DNA of 64,000 nucleotides from SR-FBR-E99 sp963732365 (GCA_963732365.1 CAVSZC010000005.1:1-64000), one strand, 5' to 3'. Counted from the first letter of the stretch, positions 1-10,394 are shown. The notes: generated by a model not told the origin, from the letters alone. A program made the numbers and translations.

Positions 1-3000
1 TAGACGTCCCTGTTATCGCGCAGCCTCCTGTCAGTCCATTGCTAAAGGGTAGTGTGCTCGCTGCCGGGATAGATCCGCACGATACCGTGATGTCTGATGG
101 TGCTGTCATCGTCGGCAACGCTGCCGGGCTGACTGTTATAGTCCTTGACACTGACGCCAGGGCACGACCGCACTGATCCGTCGCTGTCCATGTCTCTGTT
201 ACTGTACCGCCGCAAGCATCTGGCGTGGCTGTGAACGTCGACAGATTAGACGTCCCTGTTATCGCGCAGCCTCCTGTCAGTCCATTGCTAAAGGGCAGTG
301 TGCTCGGCGCCGGGATAGCTCCGCAGGCTACAGTGATGTCTGATGGTGCTGTCATCGTCGGCAACGCTGCCGGGCTGACTGTGATAGTCCTTGACACTGA
401 CGCCAGGGCACGACCGCATTGATCCGTCGCTGTCCATGTCTCTGTTACTGTCCCGCCGCAAGCATCTGGCGTGGCTGTGAACGTCGACAGATTGGACGTC
501 CCTGTTATCGCGCAGCCTCCTGTCAGTCCATTGCTAAAGGGCAGTGTGCTCGCTGCAGGGATAGAGCCGCACGATACCGTGATGTCTGATGGTGCTGTCA
601 TCGTCGGCAACGCTGCCGGGCTGACTGTTATAGTCCTTGACACTGACGCCAGGGCACGACCGCATTGATCCGTCGCTGTCCATGTCTCTGTTACTGTCCC
701 GCCGCAAGCATCTGGCGTGGCTGTGAACGTCGACAGATTAGACGTCCCTGTTATCGCGCAGCCTCCTGTCAGTCCATTGCTAAACGGTAGTGTGCTCGCT
801 GCAGGGATAGAGCCGCACGATACCGTGATGTCTGATGGTGCTGTCATCGTCGGCAACGCTGCCGGGCTGACTGTGATAGTCCTTGACACTGACGCCAGGG
901 CACGACCGCATTGATCCGTCGCTGTCCATGTCTCTGTTACTGTCCCGCCGCAAGCATCTGGCGTGGCTGTGAACGTCGACAGATTGGACGTCCCTGTTAT
1001 CGCGCAGCCTCCTGTCAGTCCATTGCTAAAGGGCAGTGTGCTCGCTGCAGGGATAGATCCGCACGATACCGTGATGTCTGATGGTGCTGTCATCGTCGGC
1101 AACGCTGCCGGGCTGACTGTTATAGTCCTTGACACTGACGCCAGGGCACGACCGCACTGATCCGTCGCTGTCCATGTCTCTGTTACTGTCCCGCCGCAAG
1201 CATCTGGCGTGGCTGTGAACGTCGACAGATTGGACGTCCCTGTTATCGCGCAGCCTCCTGTCAGTCCATTGCTAAAGGGTAGTGTGCTCGCTGCAGGGAT
1301 AGATCCGCACGATACCGTGATGTCTGATGGTGCTGTCATCGTCGGCAACGCTGCCGGGCTGACTGTGATAGTCCTTGACACTGACGCCAGCGCACGACCG
1401 CATTGATCCGTCGCTGTCCATGTCTCTGTTACTGTCCCGCCGCAAGCATCTGGCGTGGCTGTGAACGTCGACAGATTAGACGTCCCTGTTATCGCGCAGC
1501 CTCCTGTCAGTCCATTGCTAAAGGGTAGTGTGCTCGCTGCAGGGATAGAGCCGCACGATACCGTGATGTCTGATGGTGCTGTCATCGTCGGCAACGCTGC
1601 CGGGCTGACTGTGATAGTCCTTGACACTGACGCCAGCGCACGACCGCATTGATCCGTCGCTGTCCATGTCTCTGTTACTGTCCCGCCGCAAGCATCTGGC
1701 GTGGCTGTGAACGTCGACAGATTAGACGTCCCTGTTATCGCGCAGCCTCCTGTCAGTCCATTGCTGAACGGTAGTGTGCTCGCTGCAGGGATAGATCCGC
1801 ACGATACCGTGATGTCTGATGGTGCTGTCATCGTCGGTAACGCTGCCGGGCTGACTGTTATAGTCCTTGACACTGACGCCAGCGCACGCCCGCACTGATC
1901 CGTCGCTGTCCATGTCTCTGTTACTGTCCCGCCGCAAGCATCTGGCGTGGCTGTGAACGTCGATAGATTAGACGTCCCTGTTATCGCGCAGCCTCCTGTC
2001 AGTCCATTGCTGAACGGTAGTGTGCTCGCTGCAGGGATAGAGCCGCACGATACCGTGATGTCTGCTGGGGCTGTCATCGTCGGCAGTGCTGCCGGGCTAA
2101 CTGTGATAGTCCTTGACACTGACGCCAGCGCACGACCGCATTGATCCGTCGCTGTCCATGTCTCTGTGACAGTGCCGCCACAAGCATCAGGGGTAGCGGT
2201 GAACGTAGATAATGCTGACGTACCTGATATCTCACACCCGCCTGTTAAGCCATTTGTGAAGGTAATAGTGCTCGGCGCCGGGATAGAGCCGCACGATACC
2301 GTGATGTCTGATGGTGCTGTCATCGTCGGCAACGCTGCCGGGCTGACTGTTATAGTCCTTGACACTGACGCCAGCGCACGACCGCATTGATCCGTCGCTG
2401 TCCATGTCTCTGTTACTGTCCCTCCGCAAGCATCTGGCGTGGCTGTGAACGTCGACAGATTGGACGTCCCTGTTATCGCGCAGCCTCCTGTCAGTCCATT
2501 GCTAAAGGGCAGTGTGCTCGCTGCCGGGATAGAGCCGCACGATACCGTGATGTCTGATGGTGCTGTCATCGTCGGCAACGCTGCCGGGCTGACTGTTATA
2601 GTCCTTGACACTGACGCCAGCGCACGCCCGCACTGATCCGTCGCTGTCCATGTCTCTGTTACTGTCCCGCCGCAAGCATCTGGCGTGGCTGTGAACGTCG
2701 ACAGATTGGACGTCCCTGTTATCGCGCAGCCTCCTGTCAGTCCATTGCTAAACGGTAGTGTGCTCGCTGCAGGGATAGAGCCGCACGATACCGTGATGTC
2801 TGATGGTGCTGTCATCGTCGGCAACGCTGCCGGGCTGACTGTGATAGTCCTTGACACTGACGCCAGCGCACGACCGCATTGATCCGTCGCTGTCCATGTC
2901 TCTGTTACTGTCCCGCCGCAAGCATCTGGCGTGGCTGTGAACGTCGACAGATTAGACGTCCCTGTTATCGCGCAGCCTCCTGTCAGTCCATTGCTGAACG

Positions 3001-6000
3001 GTAGTGTGCTCGCTGCAGGGATAGAGCCGCACGATACCGTGATGTCTGATGGTGCTGTCATCGTCGGCAACGCTGCCGGGCTGACTGTGATAGTCCTTGA
3101 CACTGACGCCAGCGCACGACCGCATTGATCCGTCGCTGTCCATGTCTCTGTTACTGTCCCTCCGCAAGCATCTGGCGTGGCTGTGAACGTCGATAGATTA
3201 GACGTCCCTGTTATCGCGCAGCCTCCTGTCAGTCCATTGCTGAACGGTAGTGTGCTCGCTGCAGGGATAGATCCGCACGATACCGTGATGTCTGATGGTG
3301 CTGTCATCGTCGGTAACGCTGCCGGGCTGACTGTGATAGTCCTTGACACTGACGCCAGCGCACGCCCGCACTGATCCGTCGCTGTCCATGTCTCTGTTAC
3401 TGTCCCGCCGCAAGCATCTGGCGTGGCTGTGAACGTCGATAGATTAGACGTCCCTGTTATCGCGCAGCCTCCTGTCAGTCCATTGCTGAACGGTAGTGTG
3501 CTCGCTGCAGGGATAGAGCCGCACGATACCGTGATGTCTGCTGGGGCTGTCATCGTCGGCAGTGCTGCCGGGCTAACTGTAATCGTTCTTGACACTGACG
3601 CCAGGGGCCTGCCGCATACATCCGTCGCTGTCCATGTCTCTGTGACAGTGCCGCCACAAGCATCAGGGGTAGCGGTGAACGTAGATAATGCTGACGTACC
3701 TGATATCTCACACCCGCCTGTTAAGCCATTTGTGAAGGTAATAGTGCTCGGCGCCGGGATAGCTCCGCAGGCTACAGTGATGTCTGATGGTGCTGTCATC
3801 GTCGGCAACGCTGCCGGGCTGACTGTGATAGTCCTTGACACTGACGCCAGCGCACGACCGCACTGATCCGTCGCTGTCCATGTCTCTGTTACTGTCCCGC
3901 CGCAAGCATCTGGCGTGGCTGTGAACGTCGACAGATTAGACGTCCCTGTTATCGCGCAGCCTCCTGTCAGTCCATTGCTGAACGGTAGTGTGCTCGCTGC
4001 CGGGATAGAGCCGCACGATACCGTGATGTCTGATGGTGCTGTCATCGTCGGCAACGCTGCCGGGCTGACTGTGATAGTCCTTGACACTGACGCCAGCGCA
4101 CGACCGCATTGATCCGTCGCTGTCCATGTCTCTGTTACTGTCCCGCCGCAAGCATCTGGCGTGGCTGTGAACGTCGACAGATTAGACGTCCCTGTTATCG
4201 CGCAGCCTCCTGTCAGTCCATTGCTGAACGGTAGTGTGCTCGCTGCAGGGATAGAGCCGCACGATACCGTGATGTCTGATGGTGCTGTCATCGTCGGCAA
4301 CGCTGCCGGGCTAACTGTAATCGTTCTTGACACTGACGCCAGGGGCCTGCCGCATACATCCGTCGCTGTCCATGTCTCTGTGACAGTGCCGCCACAAGCA
4401 TCAGGGGTAGCGGTGAACGTAGATAATGCTGACGTACCTGATATCTCACACCCGCCTGTTAAGCCATTTGTGAAGGTAATAGTGCTCGGCGCCGGGATAG
4501 CTCCGCAGGCTACAGTGATGTCTGATGGTGCTGTCATCGTCGGCAACGCTGCCGGGCTGACTGTTATAGTCCTTGACACTGACGCCAGCGCACGACCGCA
4601 CTGATCCGTCGCTGTCCATGTCTCTGTTACTGTCCCGCCGCAAGCATCTGGCGTGGCTGTGAACGTCGACAGATTGGACGTCCCTGTTATCGCGCAGCCT
4701 CCTGTCAGTCCATTGCTGAACGGTAGTGTGCTCGCTGCCGGGATAGAGCCGCACGATACCGTGATGTCTGATGGTGCTGTCATCGTCGGCAACGCTGCCG
4801 GGCTGACTGTGATAGTCCTTGACACTGACGCCAGCGCACGACCGCATTGATCCGTCGCTGTCCATGTCTCTGTTACTGTCCCTCCGCAAGCATCTGGCGT
4901 GGCTGTGAACGTCGACAGATTAGACGTCCCTGTTATCGCGCAGCCTCCTGTCAGTCCATTGCTGAACGGTAGTGTGCTCGCTGCCGGGATAGAGCCGCAC
5001 GATACCGTGATGTCTGATGGTGCTGTCATCGTCGGCAACGCTGCCGGGCTGACTGTGATAGTCCTTGACACTGACGCCAGCGCACGACCGCATTGATCCG
5101 TCGCTGTCCATGTCTCTGTTACTGTCCCGCCGCAAGCATCTGGCGTGGCTGTGAACGTCGACAGATTAGACGTCCCTGTTATCGCGCAGCCTCCTGTCAG
5201 TCCATTGCTGAACGGTAGTGTGCTCGCTGCAGGGATAGAGCCGCACGATACCGTGATGTCTGATGGTGCTGTCATCGTCGGCAACGCTGCCGGGCTGACT
5301 GTGATAGTCCTTGACACTGACGCCAGCGCACGACCGCATTGATCCGTCGCTGTCCATGTCTCTGTTACTGTCCCTCCGCAAGCATCTGGCGTGGCTGTGA
5401 ACGTCGATAGATTAGACGTCCCTGTTATCGCGCAGCCTCCTGTCAGTCCATTGCTGAACGGTAGTGTGCTCGCTGCAGGGATAGCTCCGCACGATACCGT
5501 GATGTCTGATGGTGCTGTCATCGTCGGTAACGCTGCCGGGCTGACTGTGATAGTCCTTGACACTGACGCCAGCGCACGACCGCATTGATCCGTCGCTGTC
5601 CATGTCTCTGTTACTGTCCCTCCGCAAGCATCTGGCGTGGCTGTGAACGTCGATAGATTAGACGTCCCTGTTATCGCGCAGCCTCCTGTCAGTCCATTGC
5701 TGAACGGTAGTGTGCTCGCTGCAGGGATAGCTCCGCACGATACCGTGATGTCTGATGGTGCTGTCATCGTCGGTAACGCTGCCGGGCTGACTGTGATAGT
5801 CCTTGACACTGACGCCAGCGCACGCCCGCACTGATCCGTCGCTGTCCATGTCTCTGTTACTGTCCCGCCGCAAGCATCTGGCGTGGCTGTGAACGTCGAT
5901 AGATTAGACGTCCCTGTTATCGCGCAGCCTCCTGTCAGTCCATTGCTGAACGGTAGTGTGCTCGCTGCCGGGATAGAGCCGCACGATACCGTGATGTCTG

Positions 6001-8014
6001 CTGGTGCTGTCATCGTCGGCAACGCTGCCGGGCTGACTGTTATAGTCCTTGACACTGACGCCAGGGCACGACCGCATTGATCCGTCGCTGTCCATGTCTC
6101 TGTTACTGTCCCGCCGCAAGCATCTGGCGTGGCTGTGAACGTCGACAGATTGGACGTCCCTGTTATCGCGCAGCCTCCTGTCAGTCCATTGCTGAACGGT
6201 AGTGTGCTCGCTGCCGGGATAGAGCCGCACGATACCGTGATGTCTGATGGTGCTGTCATCGTCGGTAACGCTGCCGGGCTGACTGTGATAGTCCTTGACA
6301 CTGACGCCAGCGCACGACCGCATTGATCCGTCGCTGTCCATGTCTCTGTTACTGTCCCGCCGCAAGCATCTGGCGTGGCTGTGAACGTCGACAGATTAGA
6401 CGTCCCTGTTATCGCGCAGCCTCCTGTCAGTCCATTGCTAAACGGTAGTGTGCTCGCTGCAGGGATAGAGCCGCACGATACCGTGATGTCTGATGGTGCT
6501 GTCATCGTCGGCAACGCTGCCGGGCTGACTGTTATAGTCCTTGACACTGACGCCAGCGCACGGCCGCATTGATCCGTCGCTGTCCATGTCTCTGTTACTG
6601 TTCCGCCGCAAGCATCTGGCGTGGCTGTGAACGTCGACAGATTGGACGTCCCTGTTATCGCGCAGCCTCCTGTCAGTCCATTGCTAAAGGGCAGTGTGCT
6701 CGCTGCAGGGATAGAGCCGCACGATACCGTGATGTCTGATGGTGCTGTCATCGTCGGTAACGCTGCCGGGCTGACTGTGATAGTCCTTGACACTGACGCC
6801 AGCGCACGACCGCATTGATCCGTCGCTGTCCATGTCTCTGTTACTGTCCCGCCGCAAGCATCTGGCGTGGCTGTGAACGTCGACAGATTAGACGTCCCTG
6901 TTATCGCGCAGCCTCCTGTCAGTCCATTGCTGAACGGTAGTGTGCTCGCTGCAGGGATAGAGCCGCACGATACCGTGATGTCTGATGGTGCTGTCATCGT
7001 CGGCAACGCTGCCGGGCTGACTGTTATAGTCCTTGACACTGACGCCAGCGCACGACCGCATTGATCCGTCGCTGTCCATGTCTCTGTTACTGTCCCTCCG
7101 CAAGCATCTGGCGTGGCTGTGAACGTCGACAGATTGGACGTCCCTGTTATCGCGCAGCCTCCTGTCAGTCCATTGCTAAAGGGCAGTGTGCTCGCTGCCG
7201 GGATAGAGCCGCACGATACCGTGATGTCTGATGGCGCTGTCATCGTCGGTAACGATGCCGGGCTGACTGTGATAGTCCTTGACACTGACGCCAGCGCACG
7301 CCCGCATTGATCCGTCGCTGTCCATGTCTCTGTTACTGTCCCTCCGCAAGCATCAGGCGTGGCTGTGAACGTCGACAGATTAGACGTCCCTGTTATCGCG
7401 CAGCCTCCTGTCAGTCCATTGCTGAACGGTAGTGTGCTCGCTGCAGGGATAGAGCCGCACGATACCGTGATGTCTGATGGTGCTGTCATCGTCGGCAACG
7501 CTGCCGGGCTGACTGTTATAGTCCTTGACACTGACGCCAGCGCACGCCCGCACTGATCCGTCGCTGTCCATGTCTCTGTTACTGTACCGCCGCAAGCATC
7601 TGGCGTGGCTGTGAACGTCGACAGATTAGACGTCCCTGTGATCGCGCAGCCTCCTGTAAGACCATTGCTGAACGGTAGTGTGCTCGCTGCCGGGATAGAG
7701 CCGCACGATACCGTGATGTCTGATGGCGCTGTCATCGTCGGTAACGATGCCGGGCTGACTGTGATAGTCCTTGACACTGACGCCAGCGCACGACCGCATT
7801 GATCCGTCGCTGTCCATGTCTCTGTTACTGTCCCTCCGCAAGCATCAGGCGTGGCTGTGAACGTCGATAGATTAGACGTCCCTGTGATCGCGCAGCCTCC
7901 TGTAAGACCATTGCTGAACGGTAGTGTGCTCGCTGCCGGGATAGAGCCGCACGATACCGTGATGTCTGATGGCGCTGTCATCGTCGGTAACGATGCCGGG
8001 CTGACGGTGATAGT
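1..8014 (-). repeat. Tandem array of 246-bp (82-residue) HYR/Ig-like repeats, about 32.6 units
   Basis: The period is exactly 246 bp: equivalent positions recur at 225, 471, 717 and so on to 7851 (31 steps). In the coding frame each unit reads roughly PTMTAPSDITVSCGSIPAAS, then TLPFSNGLTGGCAITGTSNL, then STFTATPDACGGTVTETWTA, then TDQCGRALASVSRTITVSPA. Four Cys per unit (SCG, GGC, ACG, QCG) could make two disulfides. A divergent type B version (TITFTNGLTGGCEISGTSAL and TDVCGRPLAS) appears at about 2163-2281, 3580-3779 and 4318-4517, and a type-B-derived fragment sits inside an otherwise type A unit at about 304-336. The array continues past the left edge. Confidence 0.95.
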
Positions 8015-10279
8015 CTGGATGAAATTACTGCTAAGATTAAGAGATGCATCGCTAAAATACCAGGTACGTACCCTTGTATAGGCTCCACCACATAAACCAG
8101 GGGTCGTAACATCACTATCAAGGTGTATCGTCGGTACTGCAGTGCAGTTGTCCGTAGCTGTCGGAGCAAGAAGAAGGGCCGCTGCAAGACCTGCCACGTC
8201 ACCGCATTCAAGTAGAACGTCAAGGGCTTCATCTGCCGTTGAAACCACAGGGGCCGTATTGTCTATAATAGAAACAGTAAAGTCCGGAGTGGTAACAGAA
8301 CATTGTCCACCTCCAAGACTTTCGGTTACCCTTACTGTTCCCGGATTAGTACTTCCCCAGTTTACAGTTATTGAATTGGTCCCCTGCCCGCCACCAATTG
8401 TTCCGCCGGTGACCGCCCAGATATAACTATGGCCTGTTACATTTGGAGTTGAGTATATGACTCCAGTTGCATTAGGACAAACGCTGTTACTACCTGTTAT
8501 TAAAGGTACGATTGGAGTCCCGGTAATAACATTAACATTAACTATACCTTCAATATCTATGTCAGGATCTCCCGGTGTACCCCCGAACTCAATATAATAG
8601 CCCTGTGCTGCATAAACGCCCGATCCGCCCTGAACGGGTAAGTCATTCCATTCACCGTTTCCTAATAAGTGACCATAATCCTCTCCCCCCTGATTGTTTG
8701 GCTCACCGCTATCCCAGTTATTATATCTGCCTCCTATTGGTATGCCACCTGCCCCCCCCTGCCAAAACAATGTCTCCGTCTCAGGTCCGGTAACCCAAGT
8801 CCAGTCACCTTCAGGAAAGGTATAGTCGCTTGCTCCTATCCATGCTGAACCTGTAAGCTGCGAGATAAGAAAATCGTTTTCGTTCTGAGAGGTTATGGTG
8901 ACGAGGTATCCCTTCATGCCGAACAGATGGGCTCTCTCTGATTCGATCCAGGCTGTATTCCAGTATATCGAAGGATTTGAGATATACCTGTAATAATGCC
9001 CGGTAATATGGTTTTTCCTTTCAAGTGATACTGTAATTTCCCTGTTTCCCGTGGTTGGAGTTGCGCTACTGTTTGTGTAAACAACGCTCCTAATGACACT
9101 TTGATACTGTGATGTAGTTGCCTCTCCTTGCAGAATTAAAAGTCCGTATGCTGAATAATAGTTCGCTGTTATTCCGAAATTAACAGTGAAATTTAATACA
9201 TCCTGGCCTGGGATAAATCCCGTTCCGATCTGGACGTATGCTGCGGAAATGACTTGATCAGCAGGATCTGCAATTAATAATTCAGGTGCAATAAGAAGGG
9301 GACTGCCACAATACTCAAGTGACCCTGTAACATCAAGATCAGGGGGAGGCGGTTCGCAGCTTATTGCATTAAAGACTAAAGCATCCAGATAGAAGTCCTG
9401 ATTATTTGCCCCGATGATCTCAATGTAACGAGTTGGTCCATCTGTAGTCTCCTCATGAATCATAAATACCGTGGACGAGGGCAATGAAGGAGAGAACTTG
9501 ACAGAAGACCAGGATGATCCATTTGAGGACTCTCTGATTCTCATCGCTGCATTATCTTCGGCAGGCCGCCAGACTATGTAGTAATATTGTCCTGCTGGTA
9601 TTGTGTAAGGCAACCTTAGTACGATCCTATCAGACCCAGAATTAAAGTATGTGCCTTGTCCGTTAGGAACATTGTTGGCATATGTTGGGTTGGTGGTATT
9701 AGCGTGTTCAGTATATGTAGCATTGCCTGAAATAAGCTGATCATTGAAGCCAGGTCCGCAAATGTCCGAAAAACACTTTTCAGCGAAATAGGATATAGCA
9801 TCCAGTTGAAAATCGATACCAGTAATACTCGTAACTCTAATATATCTTACCTGTGACCCCGCAGTTACCTGAGAGTTGAAATAACGCTTGTTTGTGGTTG
9901 TAATAGGGCTTTGTGAATTGGAGGTAAACGTAACCCCATCAAGAGATTCTTCCCAGTTCAGGGATGCTGTCCCTGTTGCAGAGGGATTTAGCCTCCACGT
10001 AAAGGTATAAGTTTGTCCTGCCCTTACTGTATCCAGAAGATCGATAACTATACGACTGGCAGGGGGAGCAGAGGTAGTAAAACTTGCGGCACTCCCATCC
10101 GGCATGCCAAGCGCAAGATTAGGGCTGGCAGCCGTTGCTGAAACCACTATTGACCCAAACCCCCTGATTGCCTTGTCAATCTTCCCCGGTCCGCATGGCT
10201 GCGCAGAAACGGAAGTGTCGACCAGGAGCCCTGATACCAACAACACTACAGGCAGAATAGCTCTTGCGAACCACTTCAT
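1..10279 (-). CDS. Giant secreted multidomain adhesin with C-type lectin domain and HYR-like repeats (3' end outside window)
   Basis: I translated the minus strand from ATG at 10279-10277; the frame stays open for about 3,426 codons to the window edge, with no stop seen. Residues 1-27 form a signal peptide ending SVSAQ. About 30-165 and 166-310 are two jelly-roll-like modules (ending in YIRVTSITGIDFQLDAISYF and YIEIIGANNQDFYLDALVFN). About 315-425 resembles the cadherin-like repeat with LNFTVNFGITANYYSAYGLL. About 428-566 is a C-type lectin fold (WIGASD, WDSGEPNNQGGEDYGH, WND). About 590-670 is PKD/Ig-like. From about residue 755 onward come tandem 82-residue repeats. Such proteins in Bacteroidota are surface adhesins or gliding proteins (SprB-like), usually exported by T9SS; its C-terminal sorting domain would lie outside the window, so T9SS export is inferred. 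The window also encodes PorZ. Confidence 0.9.
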   Translation of the reverse strand, partial: MKWFARAILPVVLLVSGLLVDTSVSAQPCGPGKIDKAIRGFGSIVVSATAASPNLALGMPDGSAASFTTSAPPASRIVIDLLDTVRAGQTYTFTWRLNPSATGTASLNWEESLDGVTFTSNSQSPITTTNKRYFNSQVTAGSQVRYIRVTSITGIDFQLDAISYFAEKCFSDICGPGFNDQLISGNATYTEHANTTNPTYANNVPNGQGTYFNSGSDRIVLRLPYTIPAGQYYYIVWRPAEDNAAMRIRESSNGSSWSSVKFSPSLPSSTVFMIHEETTDGPTRYIEIIGANNQDFYLDALVFNAISCEPPPPDLDVTGSLEYCGSPLLIAPELLIADPADQVISAAYVQIGTGFIPGQDVLNFTVNFGITANYYSAYGLLILQGEATTSQYQSVIRSVVYTNSSATPTTGNREITVSLERKNHITGHYYRYISNPSIYWNTAWIESERAHLFGMKGYLVTITSQNENDFLISQLTGSAWIGASDYTFPEGDWTWVTGPETETLFWQGGAGGIPIGGRYNNWDSGEPNNQGGEDYGHLLGNGEWNDLPVQGGSGVYAAQGYYIEFGGTPGDPDIDIEGIVNVNVITGTPIVPLITGSNSVCPNATGVIYSTPNVTGHSYIWAVTGGTIGGGQGTNSITVNWGSTNPGTVRVTESLGGGQCSVTTPDFTVSIIDNTAPVVSTADEALDVLLECGDVAGLAAALLLAPTATDNCTAVPTIHLDSDVTTPGLCGGAYTRVRTWYFSDASLNLSSNFIQTITVSPASLPTMTAPSDITVSCGSIPAASTLPFSNGLTGGCAITGTSNLSTFTATPDACGGTVTETWTATDQCGRALASVSRTITVSPASLPTMTAPSDITVSCGSIPAASTLPFSNGLTGGCAITGTSNLSTFTATPDACGGTVTETWTATDQCGRALASVSRTITVSPAALPTMTAPSDITVSCGSIPAASTLPFSNGLTGGCAITGTSNLSTFTATPDACGGTVTETWTATDQCGRALASVSRTITVSPASLPTMTAPSDITVSCGSIPAASTLPFSNGLTGGCAITGTSNLSTFTATPDACGGTVTETWTATDQCGRALASVSRTITVSPAALPTMTAPSDITVSCGSIPAASTLPFSNGLTGGCAITGTSNLSTFTATPDACGGTVTETWTATDQCGRALASVSRTITVSPAALPTMTAPSDITVSCGSIPAASTLPFSNGLTGGCAITGTSNLSTFTATPDACGGTVTETWTATDQCGRALASVSRTITVSPAALPTMTAPSDITVSCGSIPAASTLPFSNGLTGGCAITGTSNLSTFTATPDACGGTVTETWTATDQCGRALASVSRTITVSPAALPTMTAPSDITVSCGSIPAASTLPFSNGLTGGCAITGTSNLSTFTATPDACGGTVTETWTATDQCGRALASVSRTITVSPAALPTMTAPADITVSCGSIPAASTLPFSNGLTGGCAITGTSNLSTFTATPDACGGTVTETWTATDQCGRALASVSRTITVSPAALPTMTAPSDITVSCGAIPAASTLPFSNGLTGGCAITGTSNLSTFTATPDACGGTVTETWTATDQCGRALASVSRTITVSPAALPTMTAPSDITVSCGAIPAASTLPFSNGLTGGCAITGTSNLSTFTATPDACGGTVTETWTATDQCGRALASVSRTITVSPAALPTMTAPSDITVSCGSIPAASTLPFSNGLTGGCAITGTSNLSTFTATPDACGGTVTETWTATDQCGRALASVSRTITVSPAALPTMTAPSDITVSCGSIPAASTLPFSNGLTGGCAITGTSNLSTFTATPDACGGTVTETWTATDQCGRALASVSRTITVSPAALPTMTAPSDITVSCGSIPAASTLPFSNGLTGGCAITGTSNLSTFTATPDACGGTVTETWTATDQCGRALASVSRTITVSPAALPTMTAPSDITVACGAIPAPSTITFTNGLTGGCEISGTSALSTFTATPDACGGTVTETWTATDVCGRPLASVSRTITVSPAALPTMTAPSDITVSCGSIPAASTLPFSNGLTGGCAITGTSNLSTFTATPDACGGTVTETWTATDQCGRALASVSRTITVSPAALPTMTAPSDITVSCGSIPAASTLPFSNGLTGGCAITGTSNLSTFTATPDACGGTVTETWTATDQCGRALASVSRTITVSPAALPTMTAPSDITVACGAIPAPSTITFTNGLTGGCEISGTSALSTFTATPDACGGTVTETWTATDVCGRPLASVSRTITVSPAALPTMTAPADITVSCGSIPAASTLPFSNGLTGGCAITGTSNLSTFTATPDACGGTVTETWTATDQCGRALASVSRTITVSPAALPTMTAPSDITVSCGSIPAASTLPFSNGLTGGCAITGTSNLSTFTATPDACGGTVTETWTATDQCGRALASVSRTITVSPAALPTMTAPSDITVSCGSIPAASTLPFSNGLTGGCAITGTSNLSTFTATPDACGGTVTETWTATDQCGRALASVSRTITVSPAALPTMTAPSDITVSCGSIPAASTLPFSNGLTGGCAITGTSNLSTFTATPDACGGTVTETWTATDQCGRALASVSRTITVSPAALPTMTAPSDITVSCGSIPAASTLPFSNGLTGGCAITGTSNLSTFTATPDACGGTVTETWTATDQCGRALASVSRTITVSPAALPTMTAPSDITVSCGSIPAPSTITFTNGLTGGCEISGTSALSTFTATPDACGGTVTETWTATDQCGRALASVSRTITVSPAALPTMTAPADITVSCGSIPAASTLPFSNGLTGGCAITGTSNLSTFTATPDACGGTVTETWTATDQCGRALASVSRTITVSPAALPTMTAPSDITVSCGSIPAASTLPFSNGLTGGCAITGTSNLSTFTATPDACGGTVTETWTATDQCGRALASVSRTITVSPAALPTMTAPSDITVSCGSIPAASTLPFSNGLTGGCAITGTSNLSTFTATPDACGGTVTETWTATDQCGRALASVSRTITVSPAALPTMTAPSDITVSCGSIPAASTLPFSNGLTGGCAITGTSNLSTFTATPDACGGTVTETWTATDQCGRALASVSRTITVSPAALPTMTAPSDITVSCGSIPAASTLPFSNGLTGGCAITGTSNLSTFTATPDACGGTVTETWTATDQCGRALASVSRTITVSPAALPTMTAPSDITVSCGSIPAASTLPFSNGLTGGCAITGTSNLSTFTATPDACGGTVTETWTATDQCGRALASVSRTITVSPAALPTMTAPSDITVSCGSIPAASTLPFSNGLTGGCAITGTSNLSTFTATPDACGGTVTETWTATDQCGRALASVSRTITVSPAALPTMTAPSDITVACGAIPAPSTLPFSNGLTGGCAITGTSNLSTFTATPDACGGTVTETWTATDQCGRALASVSRTITVSPAALPTMTAPSDITVSCGSIPAASTLPFSNGLTGGCAITGTS

Positions 10280-10394
10280 TTTATTAATATAGAGGGCAGA
10301 CGTATTAATCCTTTTCTGTATAGTAAGACCCGTATCTTCAGCCAATGGTTGCCTCACTCCGGACATTTTTTGCCACTAAATGGGTGAAGTTGCG
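10280..10394. other. 5' flank of the adhesin gene
   Basis: This 115-bp spacer lies between the adhesin start and the queA terminator, so the adhesin must have its own promoter here. I could not find a convincing TTTG-N19/20-TAnnTTTG pair; on the minus strand a TTGG followed about 20 nt later by TATACAG is the nearest, and it is weak. Confidence 0.3.

Noticed and set aside
1722..7841. 71-153 aa minus-strand ORFs starting MRRDSNRDMDSDGS
   Set aside because: They are in a second minus frame of the same repeat. The adhesin frame is open throughout, whereas this frame is broken by stops and has the wrong substitution pattern.
1..8014. CRISPR array
   Set aside because: The regular spacing is 246 bp with whole units nearly identical; there are no short repeats with unique spacers and no cas genes.
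225..8081. Series of 65-147 aa plus-strand ORFs starting MAVNVDRLDVPVIAQPPVS
   Set aside because: They lie antisense to the adhesin repeats; variation between units is synonymous only in the minus adhesin frame, and none has its own upstream signals.
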